45,312 nucleotides of DNA, taken from NCBI RefSeq assembly GCF_026240945.1, contig NZ_JAPFPY010000039.1:1-45312 (forward strand), written 5' to 3'. Of this stretch, positions 1 to 9,561 are shown piece by piece. Positions within the stretch are counted from its first letter, which is position 1. Each line of letters starts with the position of its first letter. Source of the stretch: Mycolicibacterium sp. J2. GTDB lineage: Bacteria > Actinomycetota > Actinomycetes > Mycobacteriales > Mycobacteriaceae. The notes beneath the pieces are model-generated. The model was not told the origin of the DNA. It did not search any database and saw only the letters and a list, made by a program, of their open reading frames with translations. The position numbers and the translations under genes were made by a program.

Positions 1-102
1 CAGCGCCAGTCCCGCGGCACTGTTCCGTCGACGGACCCAGCCCTCCAACTCGGTGCGCTCATCCTCGGACAACACGATTTCGACGGCATGCGGCGACGGC
101 AT
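1..102 (-). CDS. IS630-type transposase, N-terminal fragment at window edge
   Basis: An open minus-strand frame starts at ATG 102-100 and runs off the left edge after 34 codons. Its product begins MPSPHAVEIVLSEDERTELE and continues with GWVRRRNSAAGLAL. The pattern LSxDERxELExWxRRRxSAxxLAL is typical of the N-terminal helix-turn-helix of IS630-family transposases (family knowledge). Only the start is inside the window, so intactness cannot be judged. It lies about 40 bases beyond the end of the first universal stress gene, so it may mark a junction of the dormancy cluster. A related Tc1/mariner-type HTH protein is the main alternative. Confidence 0.7.
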   Translation of the reverse strand, partial: MPSPHAVEIVLSEDERTELEGWVRRRNSAAGLAL

Positions 103-144
103 CACCCATGCTAACAAGAGAAGACAAATTAACGACTCAGGACA

Positions 145-972
145 CTAGGCGCGATCCCGCAAGACCAGTATTGAGCACTCGGTGCCACGCAGAATCGCCG
201 CGGTCGACGGGTCGACGAGTTGGGCGATCAGCTGCGGGTCGTCGGCCTGGGCGATGACGAGCTGGTCGATGTCGGCACTCTGCGCAAGCAGATCTGTGAC
301 ATCGCTCGGCCTGGGCAGCACACACACCAGGGCGCCTGCGTCCGGGCCGCGCTCACCGAGATAAGACTCGATCTTGGCTCTGATGTACTCGGAACGCTCT
401 GATTCCGCGGGCCACGGGGTGAGCGCCAAAATCGAGGCGTCGCGCAGGGTGGCCTCGTCGATCGCCTTCTGCAGGATGGCCCGCGGGTGGGGCCGGTCAT
501 CGAGGATGGCCACGACCCACCGGTGCGGTCCCACCGCCTCACGCGCATGCCGGCGATGCACGACCGCCACGGAGCACTCGGCCGCCTGCGTCACCAGCGC
601 AGCTGTCGACCCCCGGCGTCCCGGTCCGGAATCGTGAGTCCCCCTCCAGCCCAGGCATATCAGCCCCGCCGAACGCGACGCTTCGGCGAGCACGTCGACC
701 GGATCGCCTTGCAGGATGTCGGTCTCTACCTTGACTTGCAGTCCGCTGGCGTTCAGGGCCTCGGCGACCGACCGCAGCGCACCGGCTGCCTCCGCGGTCG
801 CCACATCCGGGTCGGCCTCGTCAGCCTCCACGACACAGATCAATCGCAACGGGACCTGGCGGCTCACCGCTTCCTCAGCGGCCCAGAACGCGGCCCGCCG
901 AGCGAACTTGGATCCGTCGATCCCCACGACGATGGGCAGCGATGGCGATGAGGACTTCGACGAGGGGGTCAT
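145..972 (-). CDS. Universal stress protein, tandem UspA domains
   Basis: The 275-residue product has two UspA domains, the usual architecture of mycobacterial dormancy-regulon stress proteins. Domain 1 starts with IVVGIDGSKFA and keeps a nucleotide-binding loop of the G-2x-G-9x-G-S type (GWRG, nine residues, GS; about residues 106-121). Domain 2 (from VVAILDDRP) ends in a degenerate loop with no such glycines, so ATP binding is expected in the first domain only (inference). The gene stands alone on the minus strand. A DosR-like box 66-85 bases upstream of its ATG is the likely control element. The exact role of individual mycobacterial Usp proteins is largely unknown. Confidence 0.9.
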   Translation of the reverse strand: MTPSSKSSSPSLPIVVGIDGSKFARRAAFWAAEEAVSRQVPLRLICVVEADEADPDVATAEAAGALRSVAEALNASGLQVKVETDILQGDPVDVLAEASRSAGLICLGWRGTHDSGPGRRGSTAALVTQAAECSVAVVHRRHAREAVGPHRWVVAILDDRPHPRAILQKAIDEATLRDASILALTPWPAESERSEYIRAKIESYLGERGPDAGALVCVLPRPSDVTDLLAQSADIDQLVIAQADDPQLIAQLVDPSTAAILRGTECSILVLRDRA

Positions 973-1037
973 GATGCACTTCCGGCTGGCTGGACGACTG
1001 CGGTCACCTTCACGCTAGGCGCGCATCCGACGCCCCG

Positions 1038-1057
1038 GTACGGTCTTTGGTCCCCAA
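1038..1057. promoter_or_regulatory. DosR box upstream of usp (145-972)
   Basis: The core 1041-1054 reads CGGTCTTTGGTCCC and matches 11 of 14 positions of GGGACTWWAGTCCC. It is followed by CAA, which completes a perfect right half-site GTCCCSAA. The site lies upstream of the minus-strand usp gene. Confidence 0.7.
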
Positions 1058-1080
1058 CCTGGGAAGCATCAGTCCTTCGC

Positions 1081-3708
1081 CTACAGCCTGCCGTGATGGC
1101 TGAACCGAGCGGCGCGACGATGTATCCGGTTCTCGGCGCCGCGGGTTCGCCCGGCCGGGGCTCCGACAGGTTCCCGGTAGAACACCGACTTGGTGATCTC
1201 GACCAGGATCAGGTAGGCCAGCGTCAGGCCGGCCAACGCCGCGAAATACTGCCAGGGCAGCGGGGTGAAGCCGAGCTGCCGGGCAGGCGGCCAGTAGGTG
1301 ATGGCGATACCGGCGGCGATGACGGACGCCGTCGACAACGTCAACAGCCCGCCCGGCCTGCTACGGACGAACGGAATCCGTCTGGTACGGATGGCGAAGA
1401 TGATCAGGGTCTGGGTGGCCAGCGATTCCACAAACCATCCGGTGCGAAACTCCGGCGGTGCGGCGTGCAGCACGCCCAGCATCAGACCGAAGGTGAGGAA
1501 GTCGAAGAGCGAACTGACCGGGCCGAACGTCAGCATGAACCGTCTGATGAAGGCGATATTCCAATGCGACGGCGCACGCAGCTGCTCGGCGTCCACGCGG
1601 TCGGTGGGAATGGCCAGTTGCGAACTGTCATAGAGCAGATTGTTCAGCAGGATCTGGCTGGGCAGCATGGGCAGGAACGGCAGAATCGACGAGGCGGCCG
1701 CCGCGCTGAACATATTGCCGAAATTGCTTGACGTGCCCATCAATACGTACTTGATGGTATTGGCGAAGATGCGTCGTCCCTCAGCCACACCGGCGGCCAG
1801 CACGCTCAGGTCCTTCTCGATCAACACCACGTCCGCAGCATCCTTGGCGACATCGCTGGCCGTGTCGACCGAAATGCCCACGTCGGCGGCATGAAGTGCG
1901 AGCGCATCGTTCACCCCGTCGCCGAGAAATCCCACCGATCGGCCGGTGCGTCTGGCCGCAACGATCAGAGCCGCCTTCTGCTCGGGTGAGATTCTGGCGA
2001 AGATCGTGTTGTTCTGCACGACTGCGGCATACTCATCCGGAGCGAGGCTCTGCAGCTCGGTTCCGGTGATCGTGCCGCGAGTGGGCAATCCGAGGTCGGC
2101 GCACACCTTCTCGGCGACCCGAGGATTGTCGCCGGTGGCAACCTTCACCTCGATACCCAGCGTGGCCAAAGCCTGGAGCGATTCGGCGGCAGCGGGTTTG
2201 GGCTCATCGGCGAAGCACAGGAAACCCTCGAGGGTCAAACCGCACTCGTCGGCGGCGGTGAGCAGGTTGAGCTCGGGTGCCGGCCGGCTCGCGACGGCCA
2301 CCACACGGCGGCCGTCGCCGAACAGGCTGTCCAGGGTGGCTTGCGCACCGTCGGGCAGCACCGCACACCGTTCGAGAACCTGTTCCGGAGCGCCCTTGAT
2401 GATGAGCCGCCGCTCATCGTCGTCCACGAGCACCGAGGTGGCCCGCCGAACGTGGTCGAAGGGCAGGGTGGCAACTCGACGTACATCGCCGAGCGTCACG
2501 GAACCAACCGCGCCCTCGGCCAGAGCGGCGTCCAGCGGATTACCGCTGGCGCCGCCGGCCTCGTCGACATCACTGGCCAGCAGACCGTGGCGCAACACGG
2601 TGAGGTCCTGTGCCCCATGGCAATCAAGTGCACCGATATAGCTGATTCGCCCGTTCGTCAGCGTGCCGGTCTTGTCGGTGATCAGCACGTCGATATCGCC
2701 GAGGTCCTCGATGCACACCAACCGCTTCACCAGCACGTGCTGCGCGGCGAGCCGACGTGAGCCGGTGGCCAGGCTGGTGCTGACCACGGCGGGCAGCAGT
2801 TGCGGTGTGATGCCCACCGCGATAGCGAGTGCGAACAGGGCCGAATCGATGAGCGGGCGCCCCAGCATGATGTTGACGCCCAGGATGAAGGCGGTGAGCG
2901 TCAACGCCACCCAGAGCAGCAAGTACGAAAACTTGCGCAGGCCACGTTGAAAGTCCGTCTCGGGGTGCCGCTCCCCCAGTCCCGCCGCGAGTTGCCCGAA
3001 CTGCGCGTGCTCCCCAGTCGCGTACACCACGCCCACCGCTTCACCGGCGGTGACGACGGTCCCCATCAGGGCCAGGTTCGCGTAATCCGCCAGACCGCGT
3101 GCATCGTGAACGGGGTCGGCGGACTTCTGCGCGGGGGTGGATTCACCCGAGAGAATGCTCTCGTTGCATTCCAATCCGTCGACATCCGACAGCCGGATAT
3201 CGGCGGAGACCACCTCACCCAGCGTCAACCGGACCACGTCCCCCGGCACCAGATGCGTCACGCTGTCCTTGACGAACTGGCCGTCGCGGCGGACCAAGGC
3301 GAAGTGGTGCACCTGCGAATGCAGCTGCGCGGTAGCGCGTTCGGCGCGGTACTCGTTGACGAAACTCAAGCCGATGCTCGCCAGCAAGATGACCCCGATG
3401 ATGACTGCCTGGGTGGGGTCGCCGAGAAAGAATGACATGACCGCGGTCGCGGCCAACAGGAGCAGCAGGGCGCTGCGCAGCTGGCGGATCAGCACAGCCA
3501 CCGCACTGACCCGGTGGGTCCGGACCGCGTTGGGGCCAAAGCGCTGTTGCCGCAGCAGCACCTCGTCCGACGTCAACCCCGCTGCGGTGGCGTCCACGGC
3601 GGCGAACACCGTCTCCAGCGGCTGCGCGGCGGCCTGGTCGGCGCCCAGTTGGCCCGCGGGCGGCGTGGCGACGTCATCGCCTCGTCGCCGGGTAGGGAGC
3701 TCGGTCAC
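1081..3708 (-). CDS. mgtA: Magnesium-translocating P-type ATPase (MgtA/MgtB type)
   Basis: This 875-residue P3B-type ATPase should import Mg2+ across the inner membrane. In order it shows an N-terminal cation-ATPase domain, a paired membrane segment at about 75-115, the actuator motif SGES (about 187), TPQLLP in the fourth membrane helix (about 301), the phosphorylation motif DKTGTLTN (about 345) and the hinge GDGVND. The C-terminal membrane region carries MgtA-like NNLLYDSSQ and FVESLATQTLIIFAIRT. It is the last gene of an adh-ppsA-usp-mgtA operon and overlaps usp by an ATGA. The M. tuberculosis dormancy regulon instead carries a P2-type ATPase (CtpF), so an MgtA-type pump here is a lineage difference. 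Substrate is inferred from family; no transport data are visible. Confidence 0.92.
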   Translation of the reverse strand: MTELPTRRRGDDVATPPAGQLGADQAAAQPLETVFAAVDATAAGLTSDEVLLRQQRFGPNAVRTHRVSAVAVLIRQLRSALLLLLAATAVMSFFLGDPTQAVIIGVILLASIGLSFVNEYRAERATAQLHSQVHHFALVRRDGQFVKDSVTHLVPGDVVRLTLGEVVSADIRLSDVDGLECNESILSGESTPAQKSADPVHDARGLADYANLALMGTVVTAGEAVGVVYATGEHAQFGQLAAGLGERHPETDFQRGLRKFSYLLLWVALTLTAFILGVNIMLGRPLIDSALFALAIAVGITPQLLPAVVSTSLATGSRRLAAQHVLVKRLVCIEDLGDIDVLITDKTGTLTNGRISYIGALDCHGAQDLTVLRHGLLASDVDEAGGASGNPLDAALAEGAVGSVTLGDVRRVATLPFDHVRRATSVLVDDDERRLIIKGAPEQVLERCAVLPDGAQATLDSLFGDGRRVVAVASRPAPELNLLTAADECGLTLEGFLCFADEPKPAAAESLQALATLGIEVKVATGDNPRVAEKVCADLGLPTRGTITGTELQSLAPDEYAAVVQNNTIFARISPEQKAALIVAARRTGRSVGFLGDGVNDALALHAADVGISVDTASDVAKDAADVVLIEKDLSVLAAGVAEGRRIFANTIKYVLMGTSSNFGNMFSAAAASSILPFLPMLPSQILLNNLLYDSSQLAIPTDRVDAEQLRAPSHWNIAFIRRFMLTFGPVSSLFDFLTFGLMLGVLHAAPPEFRTGWFVESLATQTLIIFAIRTRRIPFVRSRPGGLLTLSTASVIAAGIAITYWPPARQLGFTPLPWQYFAALAGLTLAYLILVEITKSVFYREPVGAPAGRTRGAENRIHRRAARFSHHGRL

Positions 3709-4592
3709 CGGTCGTTGCTTTTCGGCCCGCAGACCAGCACCGGCACCGGCGAGTGGTGCAGCATGTTGAGACTGGTCGACCCGAGCACTGTGGCGGCGAC
3801 CGTGTTGCGGCCACGGGCCCCGACAACCACGAGTTGCGCATCGTCCAGGCGTTGCAGCAGCGCCCGGCGCGGCTTGGACGGATCGACGACCAGGCTGACC
3901 TCCACGTCGGGATGGGACCGGCGGTGAGGTTCGACGGCACGGGCGAGTTCCTCGTGCTGCAGAGTTTCCAGCGCTTCCCAGTCGATCAGGAAGGGAATGG
4001 ACACCTCACCGGGCGGCATCCGGGTGGACCAGGCGTGCACCACCCGCAACGGGGCACCCAGCACGTCCGCCAATTCGAATGCATGCTCAAGAGCGGCGCA
4101 GCTGGATCCGTCCACTCCCACCACAATAGGTTGTGTTGTCGGGTGCAGTGATTCGCCGCGCCATGCGACGACGGGGCACTCGGCGCGGGTTGTCATCTCC
4201 AGCGTGAGCGAACCCACCAGCAGGGCCGACGCCGGTGCGATGTCGTCGCCGCCCAACACGAGCAGGCGTGCACGCCGGCTCAGGGCCAGCAGCGTCTCCT
4301 CCACCGGATCGGTCGAAGAGGTGGTGGTGATCTCCAGATCGGGATACGCGTTGCGCACCCGGCCTGCGGCTGCCTCCAGGATCCTCGGCGCCGCCTCTTG
4401 TTGCACCTCGATGTACGCGGCGCGAACGGCGGCCATGGCATCGGTCAGGTTGTGCGCGGCGTACGGTTTGGCGTGCACAATCTGCAGGGGCGCGCCGAGC
4501 CGGGCGGCGAGCGCGCCGGCCCAGCGTGCGGCATGCAAGGAGGTGATCGAGCCGTCGACTCCGACCACGACAGGCTTTGGCTTATCGGTCAT
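3705..4592 (-). CDS. Universal stress protein, tandem UspA domains
   Basis: The product is 295 residues from ATG 4592-4590. This start is chosen because it forms an ATGA overlap with the ppsA stop, whereas an upstream in-frame extension would run through ppsA. Domain 1 (PVVVGVDGSITS) has a damaged loop, GGDDIAPASALLVGS, in which the second glycine of G-2x-G is Asp. Domain 2 (IVVGVDGSSCA) keeps GARG, nine residues, GS. ATP binding is therefore predicted for domain 2, the reverse of the first usp gene. The stop overlaps the mgtA start by ATGA, which suggests translational coupling and co-regulation with phosphoenolpyruvate synthase and the Mg pump. Confidence 0.9.
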   Translation of the reverse strand: MTDKPKPVVVGVDGSITSLHAARWAGALAARLGAPLQIVHAKPYAAHNLTDAMAAVRAAYIEVQQEAAPRILEAAAGRVRNAYPDLEITTTSSTDPVEETLLALSRRARLLVLGGDDIAPASALLVGSLTLEMTTRAECPVVAWRGESLHPTTQPIVVGVDGSSCAALEHAFELADVLGAPLRVVHAWSTRMPPGEVSIPFLIDWEALETLQHEELARAVEPHRRSHPDVEVSLVVDPSKPRRALLQRLDDAQLVVVGARGRNTVAATVLGSTSLNMLHHSPVPVLVCGPKSNDR

Positions 4593-6940
4593 TTCGGCTG
4601 ATCTCCGTCCGGGTTGTCGGCCTGATACCGGACCGCGTCGAGCAGCAGGCGCTGCTCGGCCGCAGCCACCGCACGACGCGTCCTGGCTACGGCGTCCGGG
4701 TTCACCGAGATCGACGTGATTCCCATCCGCACGAGATGCTCGGCGAACGCAGGGTTGGTGGACGGCGCCTGACCGCACAGCGAGGACGGGATATGGAATC
4801 TGCGAGCGGTGGAGACGATGCGGCCGATGGCGTCCAGCACCGCGGCGTCGGTTTCGTCGAACACCTCGGCACAGGTCTCCGAGTCGCGGTCCACTCCCAA
4901 CATCAGCTGGGTGAGGTCATTGCTGCCGATGGAAACCCCGTCGATGCCCATGCCGATGTAGGTGGGAAGCCAGTGCACCACCGACGGGACCTCGGCCATG
5001 ATCCACCGGTGCAATCCGTGTTGCCTGCCAAGCCGCGAATCATCCACTAGGTGCAGGCATTCGTCGAGTTCCCAGCGGGTGCGCACGAACGGAACCATCA
5101 AGTGCACGTTGGGGTAGCGATCCCGAACCTCGGTAAGTGCGGTCAGTTCCAACGCAAACAAGTCCGGTTCTTTGACATAGCGGTAACAACCGCGGTAGCC
5201 GATCATCGGATTGTGCTCGACCGGTTCGAAGTCTTCTCCACCGGAGAGGTTGCGGAACTCGTTGCTCCGAAAATCGGTGGCCCGGTAGATGACAGGGCGG
5301 GGCGCGAAGGCGGCAGCGATCCGGCCTATGGCGTCGGTCATCGCGGTGATCAACGTGGACTGCTCGCCGCGAGCCATCAGTGCCCGCGGATGCCGGCCCC
5401 CGAGCGCGTCGGTCAGCATCATCTCCGCTCGGAGCAGTCCGACGCCGTCCACATCGGCGGCGGCCGCCGTCTCAGCGGTGTCGGGCATCGCCAGGTTCAC
5501 ATAGATCCGGGTGGCGGTGACCGGCGTGGCCGAGGACACCGATCCGCCGGCCGCAGCGGTGACAACCGCGACCGGTGCGGCCGGACCGGTGTCGCGGATC
5601 TGGCCGTGTGTGCCGTCGACGGTCACCATGGCGCCGGTCTGCAGCAGCGTGGTCGCCGACCGGGCGCCCACCACGCACGGCACCGACAGCTCGCGAGCCA
5701 CGATCGCCGCGTGACAGGTCATTCCGCCACTTTCGGTGACGACTGCGGCAGCGCGACGGATGGTGGGCAGCCAGTCGGGGTTGGTCATCGGCGCCACCAG
5801 GACCTCCCCGTCCCGCAGCAAGGAACCATCCGCAGGGGTTTGCAGCACCCGCACCCGGCCGCTGGCGGTGCCCGGCGCGGCGGGTAAACCGTTGAGGAGT
5901 ACACCGTCACGCGCCGGATGCTCATCGGGCGTTGCCGTCGGCGCCGGCCCCAGGGTGGTGATCGGCCTGGCCTGCACCAGCCATACGGCCTCACCCTCGA
6001 TCGCCCACTCGATGTCCTGCGGGTCCCGATAATGCCGTTCGGCGGCGATCGCCAGTTCGGTGATGCGGCGCAGATCCGTCTCCGAGAGGACCTGAGCGTT
6101 GACATGGTCGGCATCCAGTTCCACCACCGCGTCACGCCCGTCGTCACCGCGCACGATCTTGAACGGTTTGACGCCGATTCGGGTATCGACGACCCGCCCG
6201 GTGGCCTTGTCGACGACGTAGGTGTCGGGTTGCACCTTCCCGGATACCACGACTTCGCCTTGTCCGAACGCTGCTTCGATGACGAGATGATCGCGGTTTC
6301 CGGTGCTGGGATCGGCGGTGAACGCAACACCCGCCCGATCCGCGGAGATCATGCGCTGAACGACGACCGCCATCTCGGGGGCTTCGGTGAAACCGCGCGC
6401 GGCCCGATAGGTGAGCACTCTCGGGGTGAACAGTGACGCCCAGCAGCCGGCCACCGCGTCGATGAGGTCCTGCTCGCCGGTGATGTTGGTAATCGAGCGG
6501 TTCATGCCGGCGAACGACGCATCCCTGCCGTCTTCGCCTGCTGCCGACGAACGAACCGCCACCACGACATGCGGTCCGAGAGCGCGGTATGCCGCCACGA
6601 CGGCGTCACGGAGGTCCGCGGTCAGGTTGCCACTACGCACCTCATCGCGCATGCGCCGGCACAGTTCGTCCAGACGTGCCGGGTCGTCGACACTTCCCAA
6701 CGCCTCATGGTGCAGGGCAGCCAGTTCGGCGTCGACACCACCGGCACGCATCGAGGAACGGTAGGCGTCACAGGTCACGACGAAGCCGGGCGGCACCGGT
6801 AATCCCGCGGCGATGAGCTCCCCCAGATTGGCGCCCTTCCCGCCGGCCTGGTCGGCGTCGACGAGTCGGATATCGGCAAGGCTCCGGACGAGAGCGCCGG
6901 TGTCTGCCGCTGTCCGCGCCGGTGTCACTGAGGTGCTCAT
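4589..6940 (-). CDS. ppsA: Phosphoenolpyruvate synthase
   Basis: The 783-residue enzyme would convert pyruvate, ATP and water to PEP, AMP and phosphate. The N-terminal ATP-grasp domain (AGGKGANLGELIAAGLPVPP) is followed by the phosphohistidine domain with the catalytic His in GGMTCHAAIVAREL. The C-terminal PEP-binding barrel has NPMIGYRGCYRY, SIGSNDLTQL and the catalytic Cys in SSLCGQAPS. The length is normal for PpsA. ATG 6940-6938 is chosen because it gives an ATGA overlap with the adh stop. The stop overlaps the downstream usp start in the same way. Under hypoxia the enzyme could feed gluconeogenesis from pyruvate (inference). No catalytic residue appears to be missing. Confidence 0.93.
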   Translation of the reverse strand: MSTSVTPARTAADTGALVRSLADIRLVDADQAGGKGANLGELIAAGLPVPPGFVVTCDAYRSSMRAGGVDAELAALHHEALGSVDDPARLDELCRRMRDEVRSGNLTADLRDAVVAAYRALGPHVVVAVRSSAAGEDGRDASFAGMNRSITNITGEQDLIDAVAGCWASLFTPRVLTYRAARGFTEAPEMAVVVQRMISADRAGVAFTADPSTGNRDHLVIEAAFGQGEVVVSGKVQPDTYVVDKATGRVVDTRIGVKPFKIVRGDDGRDAVVELDADHVNAQVLSETDLRRITELAIAAERHYRDPQDIEWAIEGEAVWLVQARPITTLGPAPTATPDEHPARDGVLLNGLPAAPGTASGRVRVLQTPADGSLLRDGEVLVAPMTNPDWLPTIRRAAAVVTESGGMTCHAAIVARELSVPCVVGARSATTLLQTGAMVTVDGTHGQIRDTGPAAPVAVVTAAAGGSVSSATPVTATRIYVNLAMPDTAETAAAADVDGVGLLRAEMMLTDALGGRHPRALMARGEQSTLITAMTDAIGRIAAAFAPRPVIYRATDFRSNEFRNLSGGEDFEPVEHNPMIGYRGCYRYVKEPDLFALELTALTEVRDRYPNVHLMVPFVRTRWELDECLHLVDDSRLGRQHGLHRWIMAEVPSVVHWLPTYIGMGIDGVSIGSNDLTQLMLGVDRDSETCAEVFDETDAAVLDAIGRIVSTARRFHIPSSLCGQAPSTNPAFAEHLVRMGITSISVNPDAVARTRRAVAAAEQRLLLDAVRYQADNPDGDQPK

Positions 6941-7983
6941 TTCGATGCCGCCAGCAGCACTTTCAGCGCGCCCGTCTGGGCCGGCCGGCTGAACACGTCG
7001 TAGGCTTCTTCGAACTCGTCGAAGGTGAATCGATGGGTGATCATCGGCGCGGTGTCGATACGGTGCGCAGCGACCAGGTCGATGAGCGTCGGGGTGGAGT
7101 ACGTGTCCACCAGCCCCGTCGTGATGGTCAGGTTCTTGATCCAGATGTCTTCCAGGTGCAGCGTCGCGGGCGCGCCATGCACCCCGATGTTCGCGATGTG
7201 GCCGCCCGCTCGGGCCAACCGGACCGACTCCTCGAACGTGCCGGGCGCGCCGACGGCTTCCATCACGCAATCCGCACCCAGCCCGTCGGTCAGTGAATCG
7301 ATCACCGCGCGTGGCGATTCAGTGCCGGGGTTGACGATGACGTCTGCGCCGAACTTGCGCGCCGCCTCCAATCGTGAGTCAGCCACGTCGATCGAGACGA
7401 TGGTGCGGGGACTGTACAACCGCGCGGTGAGGATGGCGGCCAAGCCGATCGGGCCGGCTCCGACGATGGCGACGACATCCCCTGGCCGGACCGTTCCGTT
7501 GAGCACCCCCACTTCGTAGGAGGTGGGCAGGATGTCGGCAAGCATGAGCATTTGATCGTCGGTCACCCCGGCCGGGACCGGGTGGGTGGACGTGTCCGCG
7601 AACGGAACCCGGACATACTCGGCTTGGGTGCCGTCGATCAAGTGCCCCAGGATCCAGCCCCCGCCGTCGAGACACTGCCCATAGCGTCCGTCCCGGCAGT
7701 AACGGCACCGCCCGCACGCGCTGATGCATGACACCAGGACACGATCACCGACCTTGCGGTTCTGGACCGCGGAGCCGACGGCGGTGACGGTGCCCACCGC
7801 CTCGTGACCGAGGATTCGACCGGCCTCGACTTCGGGGACGTCACCCTTCAAGATGTGCAGATCGGTACCGCAGATCGTGACCGCATCGACCCGGACGATC
7901 GCGTCGGTCGGACTCTGGATTCGCGGATCGGGCGCTTCCTGCCACGACCGTCGCCCGGGACCTTGGTAGACAAGAGCTTTCAT
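6937..7983 (-). CDS. Zinc-dependent medium-chain alcohol dehydrogenase
   Basis: The 348-residue MDR-family dehydrogenase has the catalytic-zinc signatures CGTDLHI and GHEAVG, and the four structural-zinc cysteines in a cluster around CGRCRYC. The Rossmann motif is GAGPIGL. Zn-Adh and threonine/butanediol dehydrogenase-like members share these features, so the alcohol substrate is unknown. It would reoxidise NAD(P)H when respiration is limited (inference). It lies 42 bases behind the kinase gene and overlaps ppsA by ATGA, so a five-gene transcript from the 9.5-9.7 kb promoter region is likely. Confidence 0.9.
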   Translation of the reverse strand: MKALVYQGPGRRSWQEAPDPRIQSPTDAIVRVDAVTICGTDLHILKGDVPEVEAGRILGHEAVGTVTAVGSAVQNRKVGDRVLVSCISACGRCRYCRDGRYGQCLDGGGWILGHLIDGTQAEYVRVPFADTSTHPVPAGVTDDQMLMLADILPTSYEVGVLNGTVRPGDVVAIVGAGPIGLAAILTARLYSPRTIVSIDVADSRLEAARKFGADVIVNPGTESPRAVIDSLTDGLGADCVMEAVGAPGTFEESVRLARAGGHIANIGVHGAPATLHLEDIWIKNLTITTGLVDTYSTPTLIDLVAAHRIDTAPMITHRFTFDEFEEAYDVFSRPAQTGALKVLLAASK

Positions 7984-8025
7984 GCGTGGGGATCCTTCCG
8001 ACTGGCGTGTTCTGCGGGCTGGGTG

Positions 8026-9492
8026 TCAGATGGTGACACAGCACAGCTTTCGCGCCTCGGCGATGCTGTCCTGTATCGGCTTGGTGGTGTCGATGCGGTG
8101 CGCGCCGGTCCAGGAGTCGGCATCGACCGCCAAGGGGGCCGCCATCTCCGCCGTCGCATCTGACGACGTCACTCCGCGTCCCGAGATGCGCGCCTTGGCA
8201 TCGGCGAGCGTTGTGGTGCAGACGAACTCCAACATCGCTGCCGCACAGCGGGCGGCGAGTCGGCGAGCCTGCGCGCGGTGCTCGGGATTGCGCCATGTGC
8301 CATCGAGGATCACGCTGTAACCGTCGTCCAGCAACAGCCGGGCCCGCCGCAGTACCTCGTCATAGACGATGTCGACGTTCTCGGCGGTGTACAGCCCGCC
8401 GTGCAAGGCTCCGGTCGCCCCGCCGATGCGTCCGGCGCGCTGAAGTTCCCGGCGGACGCCATCGGTCGACACGACGTGCGCCCCGATCTCACCCGCCAGC
8501 GACTGCGCCAGCGTTGACTTCCCGGTGCCCGGACCCCCGCCGACGATGATCAGCCGAACCGCGCCGTCCATGAGATGGGCGAGCGCGATGTCAAGATGCC
8601 GGCGGGCGTCGGCGCGTGCCTCCGGCTTGCCCTGCTGTACCCGGATACAGTCCACCTTGGCCCGCACGACGGCGCGGTAAGCGATATAAAAGTCCGTCAG
8701 CGCCTGCGGCGCCTGGTCGCCGGCCAGCATGCCGTACTGCGCGATGAAGTGCTCAGCGAGGTCTCGGCGGCCCAGGAATTCCAGATCCATGGCCAAGAAT
8801 GCGGCATCGTCGATGCCGTCGACATAGCGCAGGTGATCATCGAACTCCAGGCAGTCCAGCAGCGCCGGACCGTCGGGCAGGCAAAAGACATCGGCGGCCA
8901 GCAGGTCGCCGTGACCGTCGACGATCCGCCGATCCGCGATGCGCTGCGCGAAAAGGCGCTGGCGCCCCGCGATGAACCGCTCGACGAGCCTCTCGACCTC
9001 CATGACGGCGTCAGGGGCCAGGATGTCGCCGGTGAACCGGGTCAACTCGGTGAGATTTTGGCGCCAGCGCTCGGCAACGGCAGCCACGGTCGCGCAGGCG
9101 TCGATCGCGCCACCGCGCTCGGCGTCGCGGTGGAAAGCCGCCAGCACCGCGGCAATCCGGTCCAACTCCGCAGTCACCGAGCGTCCGCCGCTGACCATGG
9201 TGGCCAGGCACATCGAATCAGGGTGCCGGCGCATCACGATCACCGGCTCCGCAGAGCCGGCCTGTGGACCGTTGAAGTGCGCGACTCCCAGATAGCTCGA
9301 CGGTGCCAACCGCCGGTTCAGCTGAATCTCGCGTTGGCAGACGTCCTCACGAGCCTCGACGGTCCGGAAGTCCAGGAAGTCGGTAACCACCGGTTTCTTG
9401 GCTTTGAACGCCCGGTCCCCCACCATCACCACGACACCGGTGTGGGTTTCGTGAACGGCCGCGGCGTCAGGTGCTGGTTGCATATCCACCAT
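8026..9492 (-). CDS. Aminoglycoside-phosphotransferase-like/AAA kinase fusion (Rv2004c-like)
   Basis: The 488-residue product has two parts. The N-terminal half resembles a kinase of the aminoglycoside phosphotransferase fold, with the Brenner-type motif VDGHGDLLAADVF (about residue 190). The C-terminal half is a P-loop kinase with Walker A GGGPGTGKSTLA (about residue 318), followed by VSTDGVRREL and ILDGTWRNP as in small-molecule or polynucleotide kinases. Architecture and context match the dormancy-regulon protein Rv2004c of M. tuberculosis. The substrate is unknown. It is the first gene of the minus-strand operon and starts about 70 bases from a DosR box. An alternative start lies three codons downstream (ATG 9483). 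Confidence 0.85.
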   Translation of the reverse strand: MVDMQPAPDAAAVHETHTGVVVMVGDRAFKAKKPVVTDFLDFRTVEAREDVCQREIQLNRRLAPSSYLGVAHFNGPQAGSAEPVIVMRRHPDSMCLATMVSGGRSVTAELDRIAAVLAAFHRDAERGGAIDACATVAAVAERWRQNLTELTRFTGDILAPDAVMEVERLVERFIAGRQRLFAQRIADRRIVDGHGDLLAADVFCLPDGPALLDCLEFDDHLRYVDGIDDAAFLAMDLEFLGRRDLAEHFIAQYGMLAGDQAPQALTDFYIAYRAVVRAKVDCIRVQQGKPEARADARRHLDIALAHLMDGAVRLIIVGGGPGTGKSTLAQSLAGEIGAHVVSTDGVRRELQRAGRIGGATGALHGGLYTAENVDIVYDEVLRRARLLLDDGYSVILDGTWRNPEHRAQARRLAARCAAAMLEFVCTTTLADAKARISGRGVTSSDATAEMAAPLAVDADSWTGAHRIDTTKPIQDSIAEARKLCCVTI

Positions 9493-9561
9493 GCTGGCCG
9501 CCGGCGCCGGCCACCGACAGCGGTCGAGGGACCCGGGTGGTGCGCCGATGGTCCTCGTTGT

